Source: Calonectria ilicicola
Taxonomy: Eukaryota > Ascomycota > Sordariomycetes > Hypocreales > Nectriaceae
Direction of reading: 5' to 3'
Assembly: GCA_020809705.1 (NCBI GenBank)
Contig: CP085827.1
Coordinates: 806,001-870,000 of the forward strand
DNA: 64,000 bases
The notes below the pieces were generated by a model. That model was not told the DNA's origin, searched no databases, and saw nothing but the letters and a program-made list of their open reading frames with translations. Positions 1-12,524 of the stretch are shown here, piece after piece. The stretch's first letter is position 1. Each line of letters opens with the position of its first letter. Made by a program: the position numbers and the translations under genes.

Positions 1-810
1 TCTGGGTACGCCTGTGTTTGGTTTCCTCTGACCATCACAATGCCCTTCATCTTTATACATACTGGCAGTGTCTGTCGTGTTTGATTCGGTCGTGAGGCCT
101 AAAGTGGGCCGATCCCACCCGAAGCGATGTGACGCGGGTGGGATGCCGAACTGGCCGAGCAGGCCGAAGTGTCCGAATGGGTCTAGGAAGGGAAGGCGCG
201 GAAATGGTGGGATGAATTATCTGTCGGCGGCTTCCAAATTAAACGCCAAATCTGCAAGTCGATGCAATGAGACGACAGCTTTATCGCCAGCCCTTGATTC
301 ATGGCATCTTGGAAGTCCTTTGCTGGCCTGCAGCAACTAACCGACCCAACGTCACAGCGCTTGCTTGCTTGAGCTTGATCATTTTTTTTTCATTTATTAA
401 ATTTTACCTCATCCACGCCTGTTGATACATGATTTCACAGCAAGGAAAAAAGGATTTATCGGCCGGACTTTACGTTGCGTGCAAATGCGATTTGAAGACA
501 GTGATGATCCGGGCGTCGGGTTGCTTCACCAAGACGGTCCACACATTCACAACTGCTTCCCAACCTTCAACTGCATATTTTCACCTATCATATTGAATTT
601 CTAGATCAAATTCTGCCAGAAAATTCGACGACAGATCCCTATGCGACACAAACGCCATGTTGCAAGGTCGTGAGAAGGACGAAGCATGCCATTCTTTACC
701 ATGTGAATTTCTGCCTGCTCTGACCGCCTGTGGCACACTGTCAGGGCCTACAAATGCTGTGGGCGGGCTAATGATGGCCTCAGCGAATCGCAACCACGGC
801 CAGGCTTAAA
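1..810. other. Left-edge spacer and promoter of the first regulator
   Basis: No gene is supported here. The short open frames on both strands lack splice-linked continuation and resemble nothing I know. The segment is the upstream region of the Zn2Cys6 gene starting at 811 and contains a T-rich run near 380-392. Confidence 0.5.
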
Positions 811-2820
811 ATGGACACGCATCAAGAGATCCCAAGGCCCCTCCCTGTCTGCGCGCTCTGCCAGCGGAGAAAAGTCAAATGCGATCGCAAATATCCTTGT
901 AGTAATTGTGTCAAAGTAGGTCAGCTCCAACCCAGGGCCTGGTGCAGTGCAACCTGGCGCTAACTAACCACCACCTTTCACTGAGTAGGCTGATGAGTCT
1001 TGCACCCCTTGCCCGCCTCCTCCGCCCGCACGCCCTCGACGAAACCAAAAGCTGGTGCTTCAGACCCGACTAGAACGATGTGAGCAGCTATTACGAGAAT
1101 TCCAGAGCAAAAGAGTGCCTTCGTTGCAAAAAGATCCGACCAAGGGCCATCCACAGGGCCAAATCATTGTCCAGGATGGCTCCCTCAGCTTTACTGATAG
1201 CCATGTGCATGGGTTACTACAAACCGAGGTAGATTACCTATCTTAGCCATTTGCACCACACTAACCTGTATGCCAGCTGCAATCCGTCCGAACAGCCCTT
1301 GAGATGGATGATGCTAGCATTCCATTTTTTCCACTCGACAATGATGACTCTGCTGGTCCCTCAGATATCCGTAGCCTACAACCAACACCCATGCAGGGTC
1401 TCCATCTATGGCAAATCTTTGTTGATCGGGTACACCCCCTCACCAAGATATTACACCCGCCAACCCTCCAACCTGTTTGGATCGAGGCGGCCAATGGCTC
1501 AAGTAACCTTTCTCCCAGTATGACGGCACTCTTCTTTTCCATATACAACATTGCCGCCATATCCATGACAGATGAGGAGTGCATCAAAAGTTTAGGGGTA
1601 CCTTGCAGAACAGTATCTCGGAATTTTGTCATGGGATTAAAAGCAACTCTGAAAAACCTCAACTTTTTGAAGTCATGCGATGTCACGACTCTTCAAGCCT
1701 TGACTCTATATCTTGTTGGTACCCTTTCCTTCATCAATGCTTAGTCCAAGAGTTAACTAAACATTCATAGTTGGCACTTCAAGGATCCCACGATCCCCAC
1801 TACACCTGGGTATTTGGTGGCGTATGTGTTCGCATTGCACAAAGGTTGGGGCTCCACCGAGATGGCGAACGACTGGGCTTCTCCCCTTTCGAGACTGAAA
1901 TGCGGAGACGACTCTGGTGGCTGGTTTTCATTCTTGATTCTCATTCTGCCGTGGTCTCCGGACTCAGTCCCTCCACGCCACCACGCGGCACTGATTGCAA
2001 GAAACCTAGAAACCTGAATGATGCCGATATCCAGCCAGATGCCACCGAGTTCTTTCTAGAGAGGAATGGCCCCAGCGAGATGGTTGCATGCTTCCTGTTT
2101 TGCAAAATGGGCGAATATTTGACCCATTCAGCGAGTCTGAATGCCACAGTGCACCATATTGAAGCCAAGAGGATTGGGCTTGTACCACCAGATCCGGTTC
2201 ACTTGGCCAAAATGGAGAAGCTAGCCAGCCAAGTGAAAATTGATCTCACTGACATCGTCAAAAGATACTCGGATCCATCAGATGCCCGGCTTCGCATATT
2301 GGTAACACAGATACAACACTCCATTACTATGAGAACTGATAGGCTAGCTCAGCCGCCTCAACTAATGGCCGACGATGAGACAAGAGTCACAGGGCAAGAT
2401 CATTTGTTTGAGCTTACAACACATGATCTTCAAGACACTTTAGATCGATACAAGATTCTTGAGCCAACGGGCTATGTTTGGTTTCTCAAAACACACTTTC
2501 GGTTTGACATCTTCAAGTTTTTGATTGGGCAACTTTGCCGACGGAACTCTGGTGATCTGGTAGAACAGGCTTGGAATATTGTCCAAGATTTGTACCACTT
2601 CCATTCAGAGTTCTTTGATCTCTCTCGCAGACCTTTCTACGAGCTGGCCACTCTAGTGCGCAGCGCCTGGAAAACAAGGTCGAAGTTTCTCCATCAAACC
2701 CTAGGGAGCATACCTGAAACTCCTGGCTGCATCGAGCTTCTAGAAATGGGAATGGGTCGCAGCACTGACTCTCTTTTACCTATAGAGGACTCCATCAACG
2801 ATCTAAACCTGATGGGCTAG
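811..2820 (+). CDS. Zn2Cys6 transcription factor, 610 aa, four exons
   Basis: Nuclear DNA-binding regulator, target unknown. My model joins 811-915, 989-1228, 1277-1714 and 1771-2820 (introns of 73, 48 and 56 bp, all in frame). The first intron interrupts the zinc cluster: exon 1 carries CALCQRRKVKCDRKYPCSNC and exon 2 supplies the last cysteine, giving C-x2-C-x6-C-x5-C-x2-C-x6-C at about residues 14-40. A coiled-coil-like linker follows. Exons 3-4 hold a fungal middle homology region with the typical stretch QRLGLHRDGE and a RRRLWW motif. The third donor is GTTGGT rather than GTAAGT; it was chosen because it restores the family phrase LYLLALQGSHDP. Complete, no sign of decay. No neighbour reveals the target. 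Confidence 0.9.
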
Positions 2821-5092
2821 AGCAAGCAGGCAAAAATCTGCGGGGTGATGATTGGCCGGCCACGTCGCAGAAGGATTTTCACGGTTAGGGAGCATAGAAG
2901 GCTAGATCATACTTAAAACCTAATTAAAATAATATCTAATTCACCGGTCACTCCATCTAATTTTCTATATCCATCATCTTAACGAGTGATTCTTGGCCTG
3001 TCAAGAATGGGCGTCATTGTAAAGATGCCAGTCCCGTTCGACCCCTGCATATCCAGCGGGAAAACGCCAATTGGCAACGCTTGGACAATTAAGACCTGGC
3101 GTGACCCCACCCATCGGGGTGTTCGTCCTCGCCGACAGCAAAGACCCCGGAATCATTTCGGCAAGGTTGCACTAACAGGCTTGAAGCCGATGACAAATAA
3201 TGCATTTGGGCCATTGACGAGAGCGGATTGGGTGAACTCAACGTGACAAGCACTAACGAACGCTCTCCCACACTGGACAACTCTAAGTGGATAGCTTCAC
3301 TAAATGTGAAGCCTCAAGTCTGGCGAAAATCAGAATTCATCTGACATTCGGTTCTGTTCTATGGATTTTTATATCTATATAATATTCAAATCTTGACATA
3401 AAAATATTTTGCTTCGACATGCGCCTTTTTGTCGTTCAAATTACTGCGTTTCAATTTTTCTTGTCTTGAAAATAGCTTCTCTCATTCATCTAGTCCAAAT
3501 CTTAGCCCCGGTTCCCATCAGCAACTTATAACTTTCAACCGGACAATCACTCAACATGCGAAAATGTAATATTCAGTTAGATTGGGATTTTTTTCTATGC
3601 ATTATCTTGTTAATATTTGAGCATACGCTCACATTCCAGCGAGATGTGACCTTTCGGCAGATCAAACGACAGGGGTTCCTTCTGGGTGTGTGCTTTCCTT
3701 ACTGCGACAAGTGGCAAACAATATCTCGCTCTGCAACACATATGGGAGTCAACAAGTACAACCTCTATTTGCAAGTCTTCTATTCCAGAGTCAGGCACAA
3801 AGAAGTAGTAGAACGACTTCCGTCATTGTGAGCTAACTGCCCGCTCTTTATCGAATCCCATCGATGTCCGTCTCGACAACTACGGATTTGGGTCAAAGTC
3901 CGAAGGCAAAAATCTCCTCACTTTATGCTTTTAACAATGTTGACAAGCTTTCTTACGATCTGGAGTTGGAGGCAAGGTCAAGAGGTCTTCTTAATGGAGG
4001 CAATGGAGTCATCACTTTCGGTAAAGACTACGCACTACACCAACTCGACTGAATGGGCGCTCCCAGCGATGAAGACGACTGGGAACCTGAAAATCAATGG
4101 GGATGAGCTTAAGGTTGGACATGGCGGTCTTTAGATTGTAAATACCGTGTATGCAGGTTTTTTGAGACAACCGGAAGGTTCCCTGGGTAGAGTATTGGAG
4201 ACGGAGTAGTTGAAATAATTCAGCTCTGGTGAAAGATGCAGCTTCTTGGATTAGGCAACAGTTCAAGCTTACATTCTTCCGATACAAAATATATCCTTTG
4301 TTTCTGGGTTATAGTTTGTCAATAATAAATTGTATGTAACATAAATGAATATTACCCACGAGTATTTTTCTTAAAGACTCCTCATCTAACATTCTCGCTG
4401 TTGGCCTTGTTATCTTTCCCCCCTGTGGCTCGCTTAACTGACAAGTGGGCTATCCCCGCGTCAGCCTGCGACTGATCAAGTTTATCGTCATGCTTGCCTT
4501 GTATAGTATTTAAGATATTGCCCAATAAAATGACATATGTATCAATTTCAGTGATGAACCACACTAGTCGCGGTTAGATGGTGTGCGTACACTGCTGGGA
4601 TGAAGGGTTGTATTCAGCTCGCAGCATTGATTGTCGGCGAGGGGCAACAACCCGACACTAGTCCACTTTGAGACACAAGCCTAATTTGACCCAATCAAAT
4701 CACATCCCCACTGGGGCTGAGTCGCAGAGGATGCTAGGTGCAGAGAGATCTTGTAAGCGGCGAACTCATGGAAGAGTGTTGGCGTAGGACAGTATCCTCG
4801 CATCTCGACAAATTCGCATCCGTTAGCTTCTCCACAATGTTACCTGCTGTGAATCTAGATACCAGCTTCTTACTATTTATGGAAAATACCTAGACGAATG
4901 GAGACCCTAAGTCGTGCGAATTTGTTGAGAATTTACGCTGTCTTGGTCGTTTGTGTATATAACCATAGGTTTCCTTTCATCTTGTCTGCCCCAATCACCT
5001 CATTCTCTATCTCTTATAATCTCTTGTACACGCTTCGTTTTTATTATTAATCTCTCCTTTGGCTGCTCCTCATCTATTATTCATTCACAATC
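2821..5092. other. Long spacer with small unresolved open frames
   Basis: Mostly AT-rich. Small plus-strand frames lie at 3556-3831 and 3864-4134. A GTAATA..CCAG intron from 3566 would fuse the first into a different frame, but the product resembles nothing I recognise, so I do not call a gene. The right part is the promoter of the RTA1-like gene, with TATATAA at 4956-4962, about 130 bp before its start codon. Confidence 0.4.
4956..4962 (+). promoter_or_regulatory. TATA-like element of the RTA1-like gene
   Basis: TATATAA about 131 bp upstream of the ATG at 5093, with a pyrimidine-rich stretch between the two. Position and sequence fit a core promoter; not otherwise supported. Confidence 0.45.
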
Positions 5093-6035
5093 ATGGCCGT
5101 CAGCGCTCCGCCCAAGTATCACTACGATCCTTCGCTCGCCGCAGCTATCATTTTTGCAGTTTTTTTTGGGCTCTCTGCTATCTTGCACATGGTCCAATTG
5201 ATGAAACAGAGGACATGGTATTTCATCGCTTTTTTCATCGGTGTTGTTTGTATGACCTCCTTCTGGGCCCCTTGAGATGCATTAGCCACGCTAACCATGC
5301 CCTGGTAGTCGAAGTCATAGGCTACATATGCCGTGGCGTTAACGCGACAGAAACGCCGAATTGGTCGAACGTACCCTTCATCATCCAGACCCTCCTACCT
5401 CTCCTTGCGCCAGCTGTCTTTGCAGCATCGATATACATGATTTTGGGGCGTTTGATCAGGGCACTGGATGCGGAGCACCTTTCATTAATCAGAACCAAAT
5501 GGTTGACCAAGATTTTCGTTTTTGGAGATGTTGTCTCGTTTCTGGTCCAATGCATTGGTAAATATTCCCACCTCATCATTCCGGCTTATGATATTTACTT
5601 TGATTGATAGGTGGTGGAATCCTTTCTGGGGCGAATGACCAAAGCGGTGTTGACCGTGGTCAAAATATATTGTTAATCGGTCTCGGGGTCCAGATTATTT
5701 TCTTTGGATGTTTTATCGCAGTGATATCTGTTTTCCATTTCCGCATCATTCGACAACCAACAACGACAAGCTTGTCGAGCCCCCTGCCTTGGATGCAGTA
5801 TATTTTTGTATTGTACGCAACGTCCATTCTAATTATGATCCGATCCATCTTTAGGGTTGCAGAGTTTGCTGCAGGACAGACCAGCGCACTTCAACACTCG
5901 GAAGCCTACGCTTACTGTCTGGACGCATTCCCCATGTGGGTTTGCTGCGTTGTTTTCAATATTTGGTACCCATCTCGAGTCGTTCAAGGCCAACAACGCA
6001 AGGATGACCACCATGTAGAGTTGGAGCAAGTATGA
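5093..6035 (+). CDS. RTA1-like seven-helix membrane protein, 276 aa
   Basis: Exons 5093-5249, 5309-5557 and 5611-6035 (introns 59 and 53 bp; the first has a GCTAAC branch site). The product is almost entirely hydrophobic helices with short loops, the pattern of the fungal lipid-translocating exporter/RTA1 family. Recognisable family landmarks are FEVIGYICR created by the first splice, a GRLIRAL segment, and GGGILSG created by the second splice. Length matches the family (about 270-320 aa). Members sit in the plasma or organelle membrane and are linked to resistance to toxic lipophilic compounds; the substrate here cannot be inferred. It is convergent with the reductase gene at 6216. Confidence 0.88.
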
Positions 6036-6215
6036 GGGTTGGGTTCTTTGGTTCAAAAAGTCAGGGAATAGATCATTCAAGAATAATTCTGTGAACATGA
6101 TTCATCGTGTTCCGTGTAGTAATTAATGTACATGTAGCTAGTCTATCAAGAAAATAAAAATGCCAATCGCTAAGAAGATCAAGATCAAGATTTACATCAG
6201 ACAAAAGATGGTTGA

Positions 6216-6944
6216 CTAGTAGGTAATCATTGCAATCTTGTTGAGGTATGTGGTGTCGTTGACGAGAATAAGATTTTGGGCAAACCACTTGCCCGCGTCT
6301 TCTCTTAAGATGGTGTATCCAATGGCAGTCGACTCCCGTCCAGTCTTTGGGTCCTCAATGCCAGCGCGAATCACACTGTCTGACTCGCCGTTGACCAAAA
6401 GACTAGCGCGCACAATGGTAAAGTCCTCGCCGCTCTCGATCAGGCTGTCCTCCATGATTTTCTTGTCCTCGTGAGGCACCTTGAGCATGACATGGTAGAG
6501 CGGGATCATGGCATAGGGCACGTCACGGCCATGGCGCGACATGCCAGTGGTGCTACAGGCGATAATGCGGGGCCGTCCAGTAGCACCCTCGCTTCGGGCT
6601 GCAGCCAATGCTTCCAGGAGGATGGCCATGCCCTTTCTGCAGACTTGGGGGTCGTCAATGGTCATTTTGGACATGATTGGCTTGCCACCAATAGTAAAGA
6701 CGACTGCGTCGACAAGGTTGCCATCTTCCTTCTTGATGCACTGAGCAACGACATTGGCGTCGTGGGCGTTACCCTGTACGATGCGAAGGTTGGGGGCTGA
6801 TCCGGGGGGAAACACGTCGAGAAGCTTGGAGGGAGTGCGGCAGAGAGCGATGCAGTTGTGGCCCTTTTCGAGGGTGTGCTTAAGGGCTGAAAGACCAACA
6901 CCGGTGCTGGCGCCGAAGAAGGTGACGGTCTTGATGGAACTCAT
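6216..6944 (-). CDS. NAD(P)-binding reductase, NmrA/atypical SDR-like, 242 aa
   Basis: Intronless. The N-terminus VTFFGASTGVGLSAL is a Rossmann loop of the atypical SDR type (GAxxGxG). There is an Arg (CRTP) after beta-strand 2, consistent with NADP(H). No YxxxK catalytic pair of classical SDRs is evident, so it is better described as an NAD(P)H-binding (NmrA-like) protein, either a cytosolic reductase or a redox-sensing regulator. The ATG at 6942-6944 is the first of the frame. It is divergent from the Zn2Cys6 gene at 7838 across about 0.9 kb. Substrate unknown. Confidence 0.85.
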   Translation of the reverse strand: MSSIKTVTFFGASTGVGLSALKHTLEKGHNCIALCRTPSKLLDVFPPGSAPNLRIVQGNAHDANVVAQCIKKEDGNLVDAVVFTIGGKPIMSKMTIDDPQVCRKGMAILLEALAAARSEGATGRPRIIACSTTGMSRHGRDVPYAMIPLYHVMLKVPHEDKKIMEDSLIESGEDFTIVRASLLVNGESDSVIRAGIEDPKTGRESTAIGYTILREDAGKWFAQNLILVNDTTYLNKIAMITY

Positions 6945-7837
6945 GGTGTGTATTGGTATTGGTTGGGATTCAAGTACAGTGGAAGTCAGGTTGGCAAAGA
7001 TGTTGAGTTGAAACTTGTTATTGTTGCCGTTGTTCTTGTGTGTTTGTGTGTGTGATTTATGCGAAACATTATGATAAAGTCAGGCAAAGGCAGTAGTTTT
7101 ATAATTATTTCTGGTGTGAGCCCATTCCAAGGTGAACGAACGAAAGTGAGCATTGGTGGTGGTGATGGGATGCGACGACGCACGGATCAATGGTGCCGAC
7201 ACTGGACCGACGTGGCCGAATTTGCGCGAGACAGGGCGAGATACAGGGAGGAGACAGGGAACAGACAGGGGCCCTTGCTTGGGAGTCGGCCTGGATTCTC
7301 GCCGAGCCCCCACGAAAAGCTGCCACCAAAAGCCACCACCAGCTGCTTATGGTTGTGCGCCACCAATTGCCTGCGGGGTGGCTGTTTGTCCGAGCTCGAC
7401 CTGGAGCTGGTTAACCACTTCCAGGCAACGCCAACGCCCCTCTAGGCATTTCCTTCTAACGCGGGCCATCTCTCAATACATCTGAACCTTGTACGTCGCA
7501 TCGTCTTGTTGGTTAGAAACGCGATGAGACGGCCTCACAACTCCCTAGCATCTAGTTGAAATTTATTCGTGTGCGCTTGTCTCCAGTGCTTTGCGCAGGA
7601 CAGAATGCGTCATTGCCAAAATAAGGCCCAACCGTAAACCCGCAGGTCCTCCTTGTTTAGCCGCGTTAATAGGCGCAGCTGAGACTCACATCTTCGCGCC
7701 ATCAGCCCTATGGTCCTTTGTAAAGCAATGCCATGAATCCATGATCCAGGCCTGATGCAGCGCAAAAACGGCTAAACGGCGTGCGGAAACCAACGAGATA
7801 CACTGAACATTCGCTTCTTCAACCGCCTGCCATTCTC
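6945..7837. promoter_or_regulatory. Divergent promoter with phased ACAGGG motifs
   Basis: Shared upstream region of the reductase (6216-6944, minus) and the regulator at 7838. ACAGGG occurs four times, at 7231, 7243, 7254 and 7265, a spacing of 11-12 bp that is close to one helical turn. No gene is supported; the several short frames here are low-complexity. Confidence 0.5.
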
Positions 7838-10607
7838 ATGTCTCAGCCCAGCCCCGACGCGGGCACTTCCGCTCCGGCCTCCATGTCCGAGAAAGACGCG
7901 AGCTCGTCCGCCCCGCCAAGAGCGCCTGCGTCTGCGTCCACGTCTACGTCATGGGCGCCAAAGGCACGCAGTTGTGTCGTGTGCCGTAGCCGCAAGGTGC
8001 GCTGCGACAAGCTCTCGCCGTGCTCCAATTGTCGCCGCGCGGGCATCGAATGCGTCTTCCCCTCCAATGACCGTCCCCCGCGCTGGGCTCGTCGCCTCGA
8101 GCGCATCACGGGCAATGCTGCCGCGCCAGCTAAGCCGGCCTCGCAGCCCGCGGCTGATCCACATGTCATGGAGAGGCTGCGCACGCTCGAGAGCCTTGTT
8201 AAAGAGCTCAGCGGCCAGCTTGAGCAGGTAAACACCGCTGGTGGCTCCATAACTGGCCCTCCCTCCAGCGCCGCATCCCCCGGGAGCTCTGCCCATGACC
8301 GAGATGTGGACCACAGCATGGGCATGTCATCCACCACCGCTTCTGGGGTAGAGAAGCATTTTGGTCGGCTAGTACTTCAAGATACAAGTCGAAGTCGTTA
8401 CATTAGTAGCGGCTTTTGGTCCCGGGTTAGCGATGAGGTATTTGCTTTCCTCTCACTTCTCTGCCTACTCCTATGTAACTAACCACCAAACAGCTCGAGG
8501 GGTTGAAAATGGATACCCAGGCTCTTGCTGGTCAGGGTGATTCCGATACATCTGACGATGAAGACTCACCTGGAAAGACGCCATTGACGCAGGAACTCGA
8601 TCGAACGCCCTCAGAACGCCATGCGTTCCTATTCGGCCACAGCTTAGGCCCTGGTGCTGACCTACGCGAATATCGCCCACTACCATCACAAATACCCTTT
8701 CTTCTAGATGTCTTCTCTGAAAGTGTAAATTACATCATCCACATTGTACATATGCCATCCGTTACGAAACTGAGCCGCGAGGCCAGGGGGACGAACCTAA
8801 CACCATCAAACGAAGCCTTGATGTTTGCAATCTATTATGCAGCCGTTACCTCGATGGAAGATGATGATGTATGTTCAATCTAACCTGGCAGACCTTCATA
8901 ACATGTTCAAAAATTTGCTGACTTTTTGTTTAGGTAATAACAAACTTCGGGTCGACAAAGGCTGAATTGAACCTCAAGTATCGACGCGGCTTGGAACATG
9001 CCTTGGCAAAGGCCGACTTTCTCAACGTCCCCGACTTAACCCTGGTTCAAGCATTTGCAATTTTCCTTTTCCTTGGTCGCCGTCACGACAGCCCGAGATT
9101 TATCTGGATGATGACAGGGCTTGCCATCAGGATGGCTCAAGCTCTCGGTCTGCATCGAGACGGCTCCCACTTTCCACATCTAACACCCTTCGAGATAGAG
9201 ACGCGACGACGGGTTTGGTGGAATTTATGCATGCTAGATGTGCGAACCTCCGAAGACCAGGGAACAGACCTCACAATCGGGCTGGAGAGTTTCGACACCA
9301 AACTTCCACTCAACATCAACGACGCTGATATCGACGCCGATACCAAGGAGACACCTCTAGAGCGCGACGCCATCACCGACATGACGGTTGCTCTTGTTAC
9401 CTTTGACATGTGCGACGGTGTTAGACGAATGATGGTGCCAGCCGCCAAGGGAGGCTCAAGTTTAGAAGAACAAAGTCGTCTTCTCAACGAGATTTACGGC
9501 AAGCTTGAGCGGGGTTACCTTCAATACTCGACGGAGACTGGAGATATCTCTTATTGGGTCGTCGTCATTTGCACCCGCCTTCTCATATCCAAGATGACGC
9601 TTATTATATACCTCCCCACACTATTTTCTTCTCCCAGCGAACACTTTTCAGACGACGTACGAAACAGGCTACTGGTTTGTGCGATAGAAGTTGCTGAATA
9701 CAACCATGCCCTCAATTCGGAGCAAAAGGCTCGTCCATGGCGCTGGATCTACCAAACGTACTCCCACTGGTATGCGATTGTTTACATGCTGCTAGAGATC
9801 AACCGTCGCCAGTGGTCGCCTATCGCTGAGCGAGCCTGGATTGCCCTTCACAGCAGTTGGTTAATTCCAGCTCAGCCAAAAACGGATAAGAACTTGCGAA
9901 TGTGGGTTCCGTTGCGAAAGCTGATGGCCAAAGCCCTCCACCATCGAGAAACACAGCTTGAACAGCTCCGTGGCAATCCGGAGGCAGTTAAAGTACGTGA
10001 ATTTGCAGATCAAGTCATCCGCACTCCAGCTAGCTCTGGCCCATTCCCACCAGAAAAGAGCGAAGAACTCTTCCGTGAACACTGGAATAGCCTCTTCGCA
10101 GTGCCCTACAAGAGCGAGGATGACCCTCAAGCAGCTGGAGCTGCAGATATGAGTCCTCCGCACCAACCTGGACAAGGATATGGTACACCGCAGTCGAATC
10201 CAGCTGCTGAATCAACGTATGGGCAGATTGGTAACTGGCCCACCCCGGGTTTCACGACTCCATATGCATTCAATGCAGTCCCAGCAGGAGGATACGACCC
10301 GACAAAGACTGCATCTATCCAAGCATCAAATGTTGGTATGAGTGTCCAAGGCACTGGAATGGCCTTTGGACAAACCGACGGGACATCTGGGGGTTCTATG
10401 TCTATAATTCCGGAGGACTGGTCAGGCGGCCGGGCGATTGGGCCAGGTTTTGCCCCATGGCTGTGGGCGGATTCGGATTCAACGGCCGATGTATTTACTG
10501 GGATGGATGTAAATATGAATGTCGGTGCAGAGGTTGATTGGAACAATTGGCTAGAATTTGCTAAGGACATGGATTTAGATGGGCCAACCGCGGCCAATGG
10601 TAACTAA
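7838..10607 (+). CDS. Zn2Cys6 transcription factor, 882 aa, three exons
   Basis: Exons 7838-8437, 8494-8868 and 8934-10607 (introns 56 and 65 bp, all phase 0). An Ala/Ser/Pro-rich head of about 45 residues precedes a complete zinc cluster (CVVCRSRKVRCDKLSPCSNC plus the final Cys six residues on), then a basic linker and a Leu-rich dimerisation stretch. The fungal middle homology region in exon 3 contains ALGLHRDGSHF and a TRRRVWWNLCMLD motif. The C-terminal 200 residues are Gly/Pro/Asn/Ser-rich, ending in an acidic, Trp-containing tail that could be an activation domain. The ATG follows an upstream region without in-frame coding. Nuclear regulator, target unknown. It converges on the gene ending at 10712. 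Confidence 0.92.
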
Positions 10608-10711
10608 AGGTTTTAATATCTTAAGGAACTCGAATAACATCCATTACCAATTTTTATTCGAGAACATCATGTCAGAAATAATTTTGAAATCAAAGAAATT
10701 GAACTCTTTCA

Positions 10712-12524
10712 TCAAACAGACGTTGTTGGAGTGTCGTCTTGGCGCTGTGGTGGAATCTCGGTCTTGTAAACCAGACCGCCAAAGAAAAGTGAACCCCCCT
10801 TTAATTGTTTCTGAATCACTTTACCCAACTCCTTGTCTGTGAGTTGGAAAGGGTCAACGCCAGCCGCAGTCATTTGCTGTTTGATCACTTCCGCCAGCTC
10901 AATTATCCCTCTCCAACCCTTGGTAATATCCGTGGCCTTGCTGGCTTTATCGGATAGTGGTGGCCGAGAACGAGCTACGATCCACATTATGAAAATTCCA
11001 ATGGACCAAATGGAAACCAAGATCAAGATGATAATAAGCTGCATGAAAGAAAAGCCCCATTGGTACAAAAAATCTTCCTTTGAATTGCCAGAATTGTTAG
11101 AGAGAGCTCTTATGAATTGTGGTTCCTATTTGGGTAACTTACTGGGCCTTCTGCAATTGGTTGGCATCTGCCAGCGCTCAACAAGTTTTTCATGGTATAT
11201 AAATCGCCATTGGAGAAACCAGTTAATCCATACGATGCGTTCGAGTCATTTTGAAATGGCTGAAATGTTTTATTATTTGGGTCGCGCCAGTCTCTTCCAA
11301 AAAGGGGTTCCTCATTAGGACCACGACCAGGTAAAGGATCACCATTATCATCAAAGAAATAAGTAGAGGGATCGGGGAAGTAGAATGCAGATATGTTAAG
11401 AGCAGGACTTGATAATTCAGTACCGTTAAATGTTGTTTTTGTCTTGTTTTCCCCATTAAAGCCATATTTTGAGACATCTGTAAACATCCTTAGTCGCCTG
11501 GTTGAAAGTTAAAAACGGTACTTAGATTCCTACATTGTGATATGTTGCTTTGAAGAAAGCAACCTTCATTTCTATTGCTCATGTTTCGAGGATTAGTGTA
11601 GGTTGAACATGAGTCACCATAAGAACCTATGGCATCATGTACATCGTTATCTTCCATTATCATATTAGTACCTGAATGTCCGTATTCAAGATGATACTTA
11701 CCTATCCCGCTTGGTGCAAAAGGTACCACCCGATTATCTCCCAGGCCAATTCTATCGCCATCGCGGATAACATATGCGACTACATAATATCCATTAAATT
11801 GATTGAGATCACCATCGTTCGCCAATATAAATGCCTTGTTCGCAGTGTTATAGCCAGTCATGGAACTTGCTAATGTAGAGAAGGCAACAGAAAATACAGC
11901 TGTAAAGATTATGAACGTCGTGGTTAGTTTAGAACCAAGACCAGGACCCCTCAAAAAGTCAAGAAATAGCCGACAGCAAGTTGTCAAAGATGATTCTTTG
12001 TGCAGGAAGATAAGCCAAAAGGTATTGTACGTTGCTGGCATTGTAACCATTAATGTTGTGATATAAGCACCCATTGCCTTCCAGGACAAATAAACTATAG
12101 CAGCTTGACCTCCACGACCAACGCACTGGAGACACTGTTAGCCACCTGAGACTCTGAAGATGGTCATACGTACAATATCCCACACCACATCAATTAACTT
12201 AGCCTGGGCAAAAGTGAGAGCTCCAAAAGCCATGTTAATCTGGAAGAAACCATCTGGAGCATACCAGCTATAAGAACTACCAGAAGGAACGAACCCGCCA
12301 TTTGGAGAACAGGAGCCATCGATGGTTAATTTAGTAGTGCCCCAGGACATTAATATTATGGCCGTACTGATGGAGCTGACAAAGGCAATGACGCAACAGG
12401 TGTACAACACGAAGAGTATGCTCTTGCGCCATACTTGCCTTCTTTTCGATAATTTAGGTACTTTTCTTTGATGGGGCACTATCCGTTCTTGGGACTGGCT
12501 GTGATCTATCAGCGGAGACTCCAT
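10712..12524 (-). CDS. Polytopic membrane protein with large ectodomain, 547 aa
   Basis: My model, in coding order: 12174-12524, 11534-12125, 11143-11477 and 10712-11077 (introns 48, 56 and 65 bp). The first exon has a basic cytoplasmic head then one helix (about residues 34-56). Further hydrophobic segments lie in exon 2 and at the start of exon 4. The region between holds many NxS/T sequons and cysteines, so it is probably extracellular. The architecture matches an uncharacterised family common in ascomycetes; I can give no function. A perfect GTAAGTAT donor with a TACTAAT branch inside exon 2 (11652-11702) would remove 51 nt in frame, giving 530 aa instead. Confidence 0.75.

Noticed and set aside
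1261..1686. 141-residue minus-strand frame
   Set aside because: Antisense to exon 3 of the 811 regulator, whose splice joins and middle homology region are convincing.
3556..4134. Chain of small plus-strand frames
   Set aside because: One alternative splice gives about 68 residues, but the product is unrecognisable and the downstream frames cannot be joined convincingly.
7843..8337. 164-residue minus-strand frame
   Set aside because: Antisense to the zinc-cluster exon of the 7838 regulator.
11673..11702. Apparent 30-nt GTAAGT..CAG intron in the 10712 gene
   Set aside because: Too short to be spliced; the same donor pairs better with the AG that gives 51 nt and has a TACTAAT branch site in front of it.
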